From Polaribacter aestuariivivens (GTDB taxonomy: Bacteria > Bacteroidota > Bacteroidia > Flavobacteriales > Flavobacteriaceae): DNA of 64,000 nucleotides. The position numbers and the translations under genes were made by a program. The notes under the pieces were generated by a model. That model searched no databases, was not told the origin of the DNA, and was given only the letters and a program-made list of their open reading frames with translations. The stretch spans positions 558,001-622,000 of the forward strand of contig NZ_VANR01000001.1 of the NCBI RefSeq assembly GCF_005885675.1, given 5' to 3'. This document shows positions 33,995 to 42,451 of this stretch, in pieces; positions within the stretch are counted from its first letter, which is position 1; each line of letters begins with the position of its first letter.

Positions 33995-34630
33995 ATGAAA
34001 AAAATAATTTTATCATTAGTAGTTGTAGCATCTATTTTAACAGGATGTAAAGGCGAAAAGAAAGAAAAAGTAGAAACTAAAGAAGAAGTAATTGTTGAAG
34101 AAGTTGCTGATTTAAATAATGTTGACGTTGAAAACTCTGTAATTACTTGGAAAGGTACAAAGCCAACAGGAGCTCACAATGGAACAATTATGTTAAAAGA
34201 AGGAACTTTAATTGTTGAAGATGGAAACTTAACAGGTGGTGAATTTGTGGTTGACATGTCTTCAATTAAAAACTTAGACATTCCACAAGATAAAGAAGGA
34301 AATGCAAAATTAGTAGGTCACTTAACATCAGCAGATTTTTTCGATGTTGAAACTTACCCAACTTCAAAATTTGTAATTACAAGTGTTGAAGAAAAAGATG
34401 ACAATATTCACGTAACTGGTAATTTAACAATTAAAGACGTTACAAAAAGCATCACAATTCCAGCAATGTTATCAACAGAAGGAGATACAACTACTTTTAA
34501 AAGCGAAACTTTCACAATTGATAGAGCAGATTTTAATGTAAAATATGGTTCTAAGAAATTTTTCGACAACTTAAAAGATAAGTTTATTGACGATTTAATG
34601 GAAATTTCTTTTACCGTAAAAACAAAATAA
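33995..34630 (+). CDS. YceI-family lipoprotein
   Basis: A 211-residue protein anchored by C18 (SILTGCKG lipobox) and carrying a YceI-like lipocalin-type beta barrel from about residue 40: VITWKGTKPTGAHNGTI, GEFVVDMSSIKNLDI, LVGHLTSADFFDVETYPTSK, VTGNLTIKDVTKSI. Such proteins bind isoprenoid-like lipids such as polyprenyl or ubiquinone precursors. A Lys/Glu-rich linker follows the lipidated Cys. Expressed from its own promoter and closed by a terminator. Confidence 0.92.
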   Translation: MKKIILSLVVVASILTGCKGEKKEKVETKEEVIVEEVADLNNVDVENSVITWKGTKPTGAHNGTIMLKEGTLIVEDGNLTGGEFVVDMSSIKNLDIPQDKEGNAKLVGHLTSADFFDVETYPTSKFVITSVEEKDDNIHVTGNLTIKDVTKSITIPAMLSTEGDTTTFKSETFTIDRADFNVKYGSKKFFDNLKDKFIDDLMEISFTVKTK

Positions 34631-34661
34631 ATAGCAACCTAATATCTTTTTAAAGATTCAC

Positions 34662-34695
34662 AAAAGCTCAAAAAAATTATTTTTTTTGAGCTTTT
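34662..34695 (+). terminator. Intrinsic terminator of the YceI gene
   Basis: Stem AAAAGCTCAAAAAAA / TTTTTTTGAGCTTTT followed by more T residues. Confidence 0.85.
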
Positions 34696-34699
34696 TTTT

Positions 34700-34707
34700 T
34701 ATATTTG
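34700..34707 (+). promoter_or_regulatory. Candidate -7 box for the DUF3857 pair
   Basis: TATATTTG is an exact TAnnTTTG, overlapping the end of the preceding terminator T run and 19 bases before the ATG at 34727. Confidence 0.5.
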
Positions 34708-34726
34708 AGCTGCTATACATTTTTGC

Positions 34727-36649
34727 ATGATAAAGAAACATTTTCCCCTCAAATTAGTTGTATTATTATTTTTACTATTTTCTGTTGACATTACTTTCAG
34801 TCAAGACGATATTTTACCTTCAATTCTAATACCTTCCAAATTAAAAGAAAATGCAAATGCTGTTGTTAGAAACGCATCTATAGAAATTACTATCGATGAT
34901 TTTGACAAAATGATTGTTAAAAAAAGAGAAGTTGTAACTGTTTTAAACAAACTAGGAAACGTAGATGCAAGAATAGCAGAAGCTTATGATGAAGATACGA
35001 AAATTACAGATTTATCTGCTACAATTTATGATGCTTTTGGAAAAGAAATAAAAAGATATAAAGAACGTCATTTTGAAGATGTAAGTGCTGTAGATGGAGG
35101 TACTTTATATTCTGACTCTAGAGTTAAATACGTTAATTACACACCCATTTCATACCCGTACACTTTGGTTTTCGAATCTGAGTACAAAACTTCTACAACA
35201 GGTTTTATTCCTTTGTGGTTACCTGTAAATGGATATTTTGTTGCTGTAGAAAATAGTACTTATAAAATCAACAACCCAAACAAAATTCCTTGGAGATTCA
35301 AAAAAACAAACTTTAAGGGTTTTCCTATAGAAACTAAAGAATCTGAAACTGAAATTACCTACTCTATAAAAAATCAACCAGCCTATAAATACGAAAACTC
35401 AACAGTTCATTACAGAGAAATTTTACCAAAAGCAGTAATTACGTTAAACAAATTTGCTTTAAAAGGAGTTACTGGTGAATATAAAAATTGGAAAGAGTTT
35501 GGTTTATGGATGAATACAAAACTTTTAAACGGAAGAGATGTTTTAAACCCAAGTACCATTGCCAAAGTAAAATCACTAGTTCAAGGAGTTGAAAACCCGA
35601 TAGAAAAAGCAAAAATCGTTTACAAATTCATGCAAGACAAAACGCGATACATTAGCGTACAAGTTGGTATTGGTGGTTGGGAACCTATTGCTGCAAACGA
35701 AGTAGATAAAGTTGGTTATGGAGATTGTAAAGGACTAACAAATTATACAAAAGCTTTATTAAAAGCTGTAGGAGTTACAGCATATTATACAGTTGTTTAT
35801 GCAGATGAAAAACGTGATATTGATAAAGATTTTTCTTCCATGCAAGGTAATCACGTAATTTTAAACATACCAAATGAGGGTAATGATATTTGGTTAGAAT
35901 GCACAAGCCAAACCATACCTTTTGGTTTTCTGGGTGATTTTACAGACGATAGAAATGTTTTAGTCGTAACTCCAGAAGGTGGTGTTATTAAAAGAACATC
36001 AACTTATAAAGATAAAAAAAACTTACAAACCACTGTTGGTGAAATCAAATTAAGAAAAGATGGTTCATTAAAAGCAACTTTAAAAAGAGTTTCCAAAGGT
36101 TTACAATATGATGATAAATCTGGTTACGAAGGTTATACAGATGAAGAGCTTTACAAAAGCTACAAAACAAATGATTGGAGTTATAATAACAACTTAGAAA
36201 TTGAATCAGCAAAATTAACTAACAACAAAACTGATGTTGTTTTTACTGAAGAAATTGAAGCTTCAATAAAAAACTACGCAACAATAAACGATACCGAATA
36301 TATTTTTAGAGTAAATGTTTTTGGAAGAAACAGTTATGTACCAAAAAGATACAGAAAAAGAAAACTTCCCTTAAAAATATATCGTGGATATAAAGATGAA
36401 GATACTTTTACCATAACAATTCCTGAAGGTTATAATTTACAATCGTTACCTCCAGAAAAAGTAATCACATCAAAATTCGGAAACTATAAAGTAAATATTT
36501 CTAAAATAGATAACTCCTCATTTAGCTATCACAGAACGATATCAATAAAAGAAGGTGTGTATCCTAAAGAAGACTACGAATTGTACAGAAGCTTTAGACG
36601 AAGTATTGCAAAATATGAAAATATAAGAATCGTAATAACCCCAAAATAA
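34727..36649 (+). CDS. DUF3857 and transglutaminase-like protein, intact catalytic core
   Basis: A 640-residue exported protein: signal peptide LKLVVLLFLLFSVDITFS, N-terminal DUF3857 beta domain (about 50-245), a transglutaminase-core region (about 285-420) and a DUF2569-like C-terminal beta domain. The catalytic Cys is in YGDCKGLTNYTKALL, the His in QGNHVILNI and the third position (WLECT) is Glu in place of the common Asp. The substrate is unknown; the family probably cleaves or cross-links surface proteins. It is 6 bases upstream of a paralogue that lost its active site. Confidence 0.87.
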   Translation: MIKKHFPLKLVVLLFLLFSVDITFSQDDILPSILIPSKLKENANAVVRNASIEITIDDFDKMIVKKREVVTVLNKLGNVDARIAEAYDEDTKITDLSATIYDAFGKEIKRYKERHFEDVSAVDGGTLYSDSRVKYVNYTPISYPYTLVFESEYKTSTTGFIPLWLPVNGYFVAVENSTYKINNPNKIPWRFKKTNFKGFPIETKESETEITYSIKNQPAYKYENSTVHYREILPKAVITLNKFALKGVTGEYKNWKEFGLWMNTKLLNGRDVLNPSTIAKVKSLVQGVENPIEKAKIVYKFMQDKTRYISVQVGIGGWEPIAANEVDKVGYGDCKGLTNYTKALLKAVGVTAYYTVVYADEKRDIDKDFSSMQGNHVILNIPNEGNDIWLECTSQTIPFGFLGDFTDDRNVLVVTPEGGVIKRTSTYKDKKNLQTTVGEIKLRKDGSLKATLKRVSKGLQYDDKSGYEGYTDEELYKSYKTNDWSYNNNLEIESAKLTNNKTDVVFTEEIEASIKNYATINDTEYIFRVNVFGRNSYVPKRYRKRKLPLKIYRGYKDEDTFTITIPEGYNLQSLPPEKVITSKFGNYKVNISKIDNSSFSYHRTISIKEGVYPKEDYELYRSFRRSIAKYENIRIVITPK

Positions 36650-36655
36650 ATAAAA

Positions 36656-38617
36656 ATGAAAAAGATTATTTTCACACTGTTTTTAATGAATCAAATTGTA
36701 ATATTAGCACAAGATTACAAATTTGGAAAAGTATCAAAAGAAGAACTAACAGAAAATTTTTATCCTTTAGATTCTACTGCAGATGCTGCTTATCTTTATA
36801 AAAGTAGAAGAACATATTTCGATTTTTCAGTAAGCAGTGGCAATTTTCAATTGGTTACAGATTTTCACGAAAGAATAAAAATTTACACAAAAGAAGGTTT
36901 CGATTTTGCAACAAAATCTGTCGTTTATTATAATCCAGATAGTGGAGAAAGTGAGACTGTTAGTTCTATTAAAGGATACACATTTTATTTAGAAAATGGT
37001 AAAGTAAAAAAAGAGAAATTATCTAGCAAAAGTATTTTTAAAGATAAATTAAGTAAGTTTAATAGCGTAAAAAAAATTACAATGCCAAATATTAAAGAAG
37101 GTGTCGTAATAGAATTGCGTTATAAAGTAATATCTCCTTACGCAACTAGTATAGACGATTTAGAACTTCAATTTGGTATTCCTGTAAAAAAGCTACATTC
37201 TCAAGTAGAAATTCCAGAGTATTATGTGTTTAATAAAAAAAGTATTGGATACCATCATATAAAAATGGAAACAGATTCTAAGTCAGGTAGGATAGGAAAT
37301 ACAGGATACAGAATAAATGTATATGAATTTAATGACACAAATATACCTGCTTTAAAAGATAACGAGCCTTACATAAGTAGTGTAAAAAACTACAGAGGAG
37401 GAATGAGTTTTGAACTTACGCAAACAAATCTATTAAGTATTGGAGGAGGTATTGAAAGTTTTTCCAATACTTGGGAAAATGTAAGTAAAAAAATATACAA
37501 GAGAAGCAGCTTTGGAGGAGAGTTAAGCAAATCTAGTTATTATAAAGATGATTTAGAAACAATTTTAGCAACTGCAAAAACAGATTCAGACAAAGTTATT
37601 TCAATCTTCAAATTTGTAAAAAATCAAATTAAATGGAATGGATATTATGGAATTTACTCAGACAATGGAGTTAGAAAAGCTTATAAAGAAAGAGTAGGAA
37701 ATGTAGCAGATATCAATTTAATGTTAACAGCAATGTTACGTTCTGCAAACTTAAACGCAGATCCTGTTTTAGTAAGTACAAGAACAAATGGAGTTCCGTT
37801 TTTCCCAACAATAGATGGTTTTAATTATGTAATTTCTTTGGTAGAATTTTCTGCTGGTGGTTTTATGTTATTAGATGCAACTGAACCTTTTAGTTCACCA
37901 AATATTTTACCAAGAAGAACTTTAAATTGGAATGGTAGAAGAATTTCAAAAAATGGAAATTCATCTTGGATAAGATTAACTTCATCTACTACAGCAGCGC
38001 AAGAAAACAATATTATGATTAATATTTCTGATGATTTAAAAGTAAAAGGACTTTTAAGAACTAAGTTTTTTAATTTAGATGCGTTAACATATAGAAGAAA
38101 TCACAATCATTTAAATGAAGAAGATATAATTACCAATTTAGAAGAAAAATCTAACATCGAAATTGAAGATTTTAAACTGGTAAATAAAAAAGCTGTTGAA
38201 AAACCAGTTATTAGAAACGTAAAATTTAGTAGTGAAGATTTAATTGAGAGTATTAATGGAAAACTTTACATAGAACCTCTACTGTTCTTATCTCAACATA
38301 AAAATCCTTTTAAATTAGAAGAGCGTAAATTTCCTGTAGATTTCACTTCTCCTTGGTCTATTAAAAACGTAGTTTCCATAAAACTTCCAAAAGGGTATAA
38401 AGCAGAAAATTTACCAGAAAGTTTAGCAATAGGTTTACCAGAAAATTTAGGCGTTTTTAAATTTCAGGTTACAGAAGCTGCTGGTAAAATTAATACCATA
38501 TGTGTACTACAATTTAACAGTGCTATTGTTGCTCCACAACATTATAGTGCACTCAAAGATTTTTACGGAAAACTGGTTAAAAAAGAATCAGAAAAAATTG
38601 TGCTTGTAAAAATTTAA
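36656..38617 (+). CDS. DUF3857 and transglutaminase-like protein, catalytic residues lost
   Basis: A 653-residue paralogue of the gene just upstream. Signal peptide FTLFLMNQIVILAQ, DUF3857 domain (about 50-240), and transglutaminase fold (about 290-420). The Cys position reads VGNVADINLMLTAML (no Cys), and the His position reads FNYVISLV (Tyr); only the third acidic residue is kept (LLDAT). It should therefore be inactive as a protease or transglutaminase and act as a binding or regulatory partner of its neighbour. The 6-base gap means cotranslation. Confidence 0.85.
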   Translation: MKKIIFTLFLMNQIVILAQDYKFGKVSKEELTENFYPLDSTADAAYLYKSRRTYFDFSVSSGNFQLVTDFHERIKIYTKEGFDFATKSVVYYNPDSGESETVSSIKGYTFYLENGKVKKEKLSSKSIFKDKLSKFNSVKKITMPNIKEGVVIELRYKVISPYATSIDDLELQFGIPVKKLHSQVEIPEYYVFNKKSIGYHHIKMETDSKSGRIGNTGYRINVYEFNDTNIPALKDNEPYISSVKNYRGGMSFELTQTNLLSIGGGIESFSNTWENVSKKIYKRSSFGGELSKSSYYKDDLETILATAKTDSDKVISIFKFVKNQIKWNGYYGIYSDNGVRKAYKERVGNVADINLMLTAMLRSANLNADPVLVSTRTNGVPFFPTIDGFNYVISLVEFSAGGFMLLDATEPFSSPNILPRRTLNWNGRRISKNGNSSWIRLTSSTTAAQENNIMINISDDLKVKGLLRTKFFNLDALTYRRNHNHLNEEDIITNLEEKSNIEIEDFKLVNKKAVEKPVIRNVKFSSEDLIESINGKLYIEPLLFLSQHKNPFKLEERKFPVDFTSPWSIKNVVSIKLPKGYKAENLPESLAIGLPENLGVFKFQVTEAAGKINTICVLQFNSAIVAPQHYSALKDFYGKLVKKESEKIVLVKI

Positions 38618-38637
38618 TTTTAAAAATAACATCTTAA

Positions 38638-38665
38638 AAAGTCCGAAGTGAAAATTTCGGACTTT
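38638..38665. terminator. Bidirectional intrinsic terminator
   Basis: Stem AAAGTCCGAA / TTCGGACTTT with loop GTGAAAAT, between the convergent DUF3857 and CPBP genes, A and T runs on both sides. Confidence 0.9.
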
Positions 38666-38675
38666 TTTAATTTTA

Positions 38676-39314
38676 TTAAGTTGGAAAACCCAACATACTT
38701 CCCATACCAACAGTAAAAAGCCAACAGCCATAAAGTGCGTGTTCTATTGAAACTAAAAACGTTGATTTTGTTTTATTGTAAGTAATTGCAAACAACAAAC
38801 CACCAATAAAAGTAATTGCAATTACAATGCTGTTTTTAAAAAAAAGATGTGCTAACGAAAATAAAATAGCATTTATAAAAATAAATAAACGTTCATTTTT
38901 AAATAAGTTTTTATAACGTTTAAAGTAAAAAGTTCTATAAAGTAATTCTTGAGGATATACTGAAAAAGCAGCATAAAAAAACAAAATTAAAAGCCACTTT
39001 ATTGGTTTGTGTAAAACAACATTAAAAAAACTATCATTGTCAGTAAACCATACAAACAAAGTTGTTACTATTGCAATTACTAAAAACTTTAAAAAAGTCG
39101 TTCTCCAAAAGTCTTTCCAATGAATATCTTTTCTAATTTTAAATTGAATTTTTTCAACCTTAAAAAGCACATACAAAACATACACAAAACCCAAAACACC
39201 AATACTTAATTTTAAAATTGGCAAATAATTAATCGTAAAACTAATAGGAATTAGTACAAACAAGAAAAAAAGCTCTATGAGTTTATAATTTACAGTTTTC
39301 ATAAAATCAAACAT
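38676..39314 (-). CDS. CPBP-family intramembrane metalloprotease-like protein
   Basis: A 212-residue membrane protein with about seven hydrophobic segments. It keeps the family signature late in the chain: PQELLYRTFYFKRYK (motif 1, normally EE-x3-R, here QE), FSLAHLFF (motif 2 His) and SIEHALYGCWLF (last His-type motif). CPBP proteins include CAAX proteases and bacteriocin-immunity proteins. The Gln replaces the first Glu, which may weaken zinc catalysis. It overlaps the Lrp gene by 8 bases, so the two are coupled. Confidence 0.85.
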   Translation of the reverse strand: MFDFMKTVNYKLIELFFLFVLIPISFTINYLPILKLSIGVLGFVYVLYVLFKVEKIQFKIRKDIHWKDFWRTTFLKFLVIAIVTTLFVWFTDNDSFFNVVLHKPIKWLLILFFYAAFSVYPQELLYRTFYFKRYKNLFKNERLFIFINAILFSLAHLFFKNSIVIAITFIGGLLFAITYNKTKSTFLVSIEHALYGCWLFTVGMGSMLGFPT

Positions 39315-39765
39315 TTATAGATGTTGTATTTTTCACTTTACCAATTGTAAAAATACTATGTGTACTTCCAATATACTTTATGGCAGTTAATTTGGTAACC
39401 ATAAAATCACGATATGCATCCATATCTTTTACATAAATTTTTAAAACATAATCATAATCGCCACTAACATGAAAACATTCAGAAACTTCTTCCAATTTTA
39501 AAATTTCACGCTCAAATGTAATTACATATTCTTTTGAGTGCTGTACCAATTTAATGTGGCAAAAAACTAAAAAAGATTTTTCAATTTTATTTTTATTGAT
39601 GATAGCCACATACTTTTCAATCACTTTTTCTTTTTCTAATTTCTTAATACGCTCATAAACTGCAGTTACAGATAAATTTAACTGAAGAGAAAGTTGTTTT
39701 GTGGTTTGTTTGCTATCCTTTTGAAGCAAATTAATTAGTTTTTTATCCGTTTTATCTAGTGTCAT
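39307..39765 (-). CDS. Lrp/AsnC-family transcriptional regulator
   Basis: A 152-residue regulator with an N-terminal helix-turn-helix (DKKLINLLQKDSKQTTKQLS and SVTAVYERIKKLEKEKVIE) and a C-terminal RAM effector domain (VSECFHVSGDYDYVLKIYVKD). It is divergent from the methionine gamma-lyase-like gene with 157 bases between them, and that gap holds palindromic AT sites and a promoter. By gene order it probably controls that gene, with an amino acid as effector, as in MdeR-type regulators. Coupled downstream to the CPBP gene. Confidence 0.92.
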   Translation of the reverse strand: MTLDKTDKKLINLLQKDSKQTTKQLSLQLNLSVTAVYERIKKLEKEKVIEKYVAIINKNKIEKSFLVFCHIKLVQHSKEYVITFEREILKLEEVSECFHVSGDYDYVLKIYVKDMDAYRDFMVTKLTAIKYIGSTHSIFTIGKVKNTTSINV

Positions 39766-39823
39766 AATTAAAAATTTTCTAAAATAAAGAAAAGAGATGT
39801 TTAAATATAGTTTTAAAAACTAA

Positions 39824-39840
39824 TATATTAAATTAATATA
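39824..39840. promoter_or_regulatory. Candidate Lrp operator (palindrome) and direct repeats
   Basis: TATATTAA and TTAATATA form a perfect 17-base palindrome around one A. TATATTAAA recurs at 39852-39860 (28 bases on), and CTAAGTA occurs twice at 39863 and 39882 (19 bases apart), flanking the -33 region. Multiple spaced sites are usual for Lrp-type octamers. Confidence 0.5.
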
Positions 39841-39869
39841 GAATAAAAATCTATATTAAACCCTAAGTA

Positions 39870-39900
39870 TTGATATAAATTCTAAGTAAAGCTATTTTTA
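39870..39900 (+). promoter_or_regulatory. Candidate promoter of the methionine gamma-lyase-like gene
   Basis: TTG at 39870, 20 bases, then TATTTTTA at 39893 (one mismatch to TAnnTTTG). It is 22 bases before the ATG and lies among the CTAAGTA repeats. Confidence 0.5.
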
Positions 39901-39922
39901 CATAAAATTAAAACATTTAATT

Positions 39923-41122
39923 ATGAAATTCAATCCTGCAGATAAAATTCAAGATTTACAATATTTTGGTGAATTTGGTGGAGTAAATCCTTCAATTTCA
40001 GATTCTTCAACGTACACATTTCTTTCCGCAAAAACAATGTTTGATACTTTTGAAGGAAATGCAGATGGTTGTTATTTATATTCACGTCATTCATCGCCTT
40101 CAAACTTATATTTAGGTGAAGCTTTAGCTGCAATGGAAGGTACAGAAACTGCAAACGTTTCAGCTTCTGGAATGGGCGCAATTACACCTGTTTTAATGCA
40201 ATTATGTGGTGCTGGAGATCATATTGTTTCTAGCAGAACCATTTATGGTGGTACGTATGCTTTCTTAAAAAACTTTACACCAAGATTTGGAGTAGAAACT
40301 TCATTTGTAGATATTACAAAATTAGAAATTGTAGAAGCTGCAATTACCAAAAACACAAAAGTTTTGTATTGCGAATCTGTAAGCAATCCTCTTTTAGAAG
40401 TTGCTGATATAGCTGGTTTATCCAAATTAGCAAAAAAACACAACTTAACATTGGTGGTAGACAATACGTTTTCACCATTATCCATTTCGCCTATAAAACT
40501 TGGAGCAGATATTGTATGCCACAGTTTAACCAAATTTATAAACGGTTCTTCAGATACTGTTGGTGGTGTAGTTTGTGCATCACAAGAATTTATAAACGAT
40601 TTGCGAAACGTAAATAGTGGTGCAAGTATGTTATTAGGCTCAACTATGGATTCTTTAAGAGCATCATCAATACTAAAAAATTTAAGAACGTTACATATTA
40701 GAATGAAACAACATAGTTTTAACGCTTCTTTTTTAGCCGAAAAGTTTGAAAAAGATGGTTTAAAAACAGTATATCCAGGTTTACAATCTCATCCTTCACA
40801 CAACCTTTTTAAAAGTATGATGAATACCGAATATGGTTTTGGAGGTATGTTAACTATTGATGTTGGTTCGCTAGAAAAAGCAAATGAATTAATGGAGCTT
40901 ATGCAACACAAAAACTTGGGTTATTTAGCTGTAAGTTTAGGTTTTTACAAAACATTGTTTTCTGCTCCAGGAAGTTCAACATCATCTGAAATACCAGAAA
41001 AAGAACAAAAAGAAATGGGTTTAAGTGATGGTTTAATTCGTTTCTCTATTGGCTTAGATGCTCATATAGAAAGAACATACCAAATGATGAAAACTTGCAT
41101 GAAAGAAGTTGGTGTTTTATAA
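39923..41122 (+). CDS. Methionine gamma-lyase-like PLP enzyme
   Basis: A 399-residue cytoplasmic PLP enzyme of the Cys/Met-metabolism family. K204 in CHSLTKFINGSSD is the Schiff-base Lys, D180 (VVDNTFSPL) contacts the pyridine, and the YLYSRHSSPSN segment is the substrate and phosphate loop, with HSSPSN in place of the GNPT of typical CGS-type enzymes. Like methionine gamma-lyases, it probably cleaves Met to methanethiol, 2-oxobutyrate and ammonia. The adjacent divergent Lrp regulator fits amino-acid catabolism under amino-acid control. Monocistronic. Confidence 0.85.
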   Translation: MKFNPADKIQDLQYFGEFGGVNPSISDSSTYTFLSAKTMFDTFEGNADGCYLYSRHSSPSNLYLGEALAAMEGTETANVSASGMGAITPVLMQLCGAGDHIVSSRTIYGGTYAFLKNFTPRFGVETSFVDITKLEIVEAAITKNTKVLYCESVSNPLLEVADIAGLSKLAKKHNLTLVVDNTFSPLSISPIKLGADIVCHSLTKFINGSSDTVGGVVCASQEFINDLRNVNSGASMLLGSTMDSLRASSILKNLRTLHIRMKQHSFNASFLAEKFEKDGLKTVYPGLQSHPSHNLFKSMMNTEYGFGGMLTIDVGSLEKANELMELMQHKNLGYLAVSLGFYKTLFSAPGSSTSSEIPEKEQKEMGLSDGLIRFSIGLDAHIERTYQMMKTCMKEVGVL

Positions 41123-41200
41123 CTTTATTGTAATATAAAACGTCTTTCAAAAATTTGTGTATTTAAGTTTTGTGACATCTTAGCATTTTAAAACTTTGCG

Positions 41201-41208
41201 TATTTTTA
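41201..41208 (+). promoter_or_regulatory. Possible -7 box abutting the outer-membrane protein gene
   Basis: TATTTTTA, one mismatch to TAnnTTTG, ends 4 bases before the ATG at 41213. Confidence 0.35.
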
Positions 41209-41212
41209 CCAA

Positions 41213-42430
41213 ATGCAAAAGAAGTTTTTCTTTCTTTCATACATTTTATTTTCTCTTTTTTCCTTCGGACAAAAGCAAGATTCTATTTCTTTAAAAAACG
41301 GAATAGACAAACCAAGCATGTTACCAATACATCATTTTGGGTTGTTTTCTGCTAGAATAAATCAAAACTTTAAAGTTCGTACACCAGAAAAAACTACTGT
41401 AATTTTTTCCCTTTCTAGCGCAAATACATTTCATCCGTTTGTAGAAATGTATTTACCAAAAGATGAAGCCACTAGAAATCAACTGCGTGAGCAAATTTGG
41501 TTTAATAGAAATTTTTATAGAGACCAACAAAGCACACCTGCTGAATATGAGAATATTATTATTGATGCCGTTTTTAAAAATTTTAGAATCGATTTTAACA
41601 CCAAAATTGCTAAAAACCACGAAATTGGTATTACACTTCGCTCCTATTTAGTTACCAAAGGAAAATATCCGTTTTCATTTTTTACAAGTGATGAAACGAT
41701 AGAGTGGTTTCATAGCAATATTGCTGGTGGAGAAGATCCTTTCGGACGAAAATATTATGGTTTGAACCAAGTACATGTTCGTTATCAAGATAGAAATGGA
41801 AAAAAATTAGAATTAAAAGATGGTCAATTTATTTTTGCAGGAATTGAGGTAAATCATTTTTACTATCCAAATTTTATCAAACTTAAAAAAAGAAATATTT
41901 CTGTAAATTTTGGATCTCATTTAGGTATTAATACTTCTAAAGAAAATCCTTCTATAGATTTTGGTTTTTCTGGAAATATTGTAAAAAAATGGATACTAAA
42001 AAACACAAATGAAATAAGAACTGCATTTGGAACTGCCATTTTAACAAGAAATATTATAAATTTTAAAGAAAACGTTCAGCTCGGAAACAACAAATATTTG
42101 GGCAGTTTCGAAGCAATGTTAGAGTACACAAAATACACTCGCAAGGGAAACTACCATTCAATTTCTGCAAATTATCAAATTCAAACAAGTTTTAGCAAAC
42201 AAGACGAAGCCAATTATTATCAATTGGTAGGTAAATGGCAAGAAATTCATTCTGGTTGGCAAAACGGATTTGAAAAACTGTACGATTACCAATCTGCTTG
42301 GAGTTGGATTTACACCTATGGTAGAAAAAACTACAACTTTTCTATATATTTAAAAGAAGATTTATCATTAAATAATTCTCCAGATGTACAAACAGGAATC
42401 AGTTTAAAAATTCCTATTTCTAACAAATAA
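41213..42430 (+). CDS. Outer-membrane beta-barrel-like protein (unassigned, perhaps DUF3187-like)
   Basis: I cannot assign it firmly. The 405-residue protein has a signal peptide (KKFFFLSYILFSLFSFG) and then many alternating aromatic/hydrophobic strands with short turns (GLFSARINQNFKVRTPE, ISVNFGSHLGINTSK, FSIYLKEDLSLNN), ending in GISLKIPISNK; this fits an outer-membrane barrel of about 14 strands. The start resembles DUF3187 in a loose way, which is weak evidence. No plug or enzymatic motif is visible. Its neighbours give no clue. Confidence 0.7.
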   Translation: MQKKFFFLSYILFSLFSFGQKQDSISLKNGIDKPSMLPIHHFGLFSARINQNFKVRTPEKTTVIFSLSSANTFHPFVEMYLPKDEATRNQLREQIWFNRNFYRDQQSTPAEYENIIIDAVFKNFRIDFNTKIAKNHEIGITLRSYLVTKGKYPFSFFTSDETIEWFHSNIAGGEDPFGRKYYGLNQVHVRYQDRNGKKLELKDGQFIFAGIEVNHFYYPNFIKLKKRNISVNFGSHLGINTSKENPSIDFGFSGNIVKKWILKNTNEIRTAFGTAILTRNIINFKENVQLGNNKYLGSFEAMLEYTKYTRKGNYHSISANYQIQTSFSKQDEANYYQLVGKWQEIHSGWQNGFEKLYDYQSAWSWIYTYGRKNYNFSIYLKEDLSLNNSPDVQTGISLKIPISNK

Positions 42431-42436
42431 GATTTG

Positions 42437-42444
42437 TATTTTTG
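42437..42444 (+). promoter_or_regulatory. -7 box abutting pabB
   Basis: TATTTTTG, an exact TAnnTTTG, ends 7 bases before the ATG at 42452 and overlaps an alternative TTG start at 42434, which is therefore unlikely. Confidence 0.5.
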
Positions 42445-42451
42445 TACAAAT

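Noticed and set aside
38676..39314. Bacteriocin immunity or phage defence role for the CPBP protein
   Set aside because: The gene is coupled to an Lrp regulator and no toxin, bacteriocin or defence gene is near, so no such role is supported.
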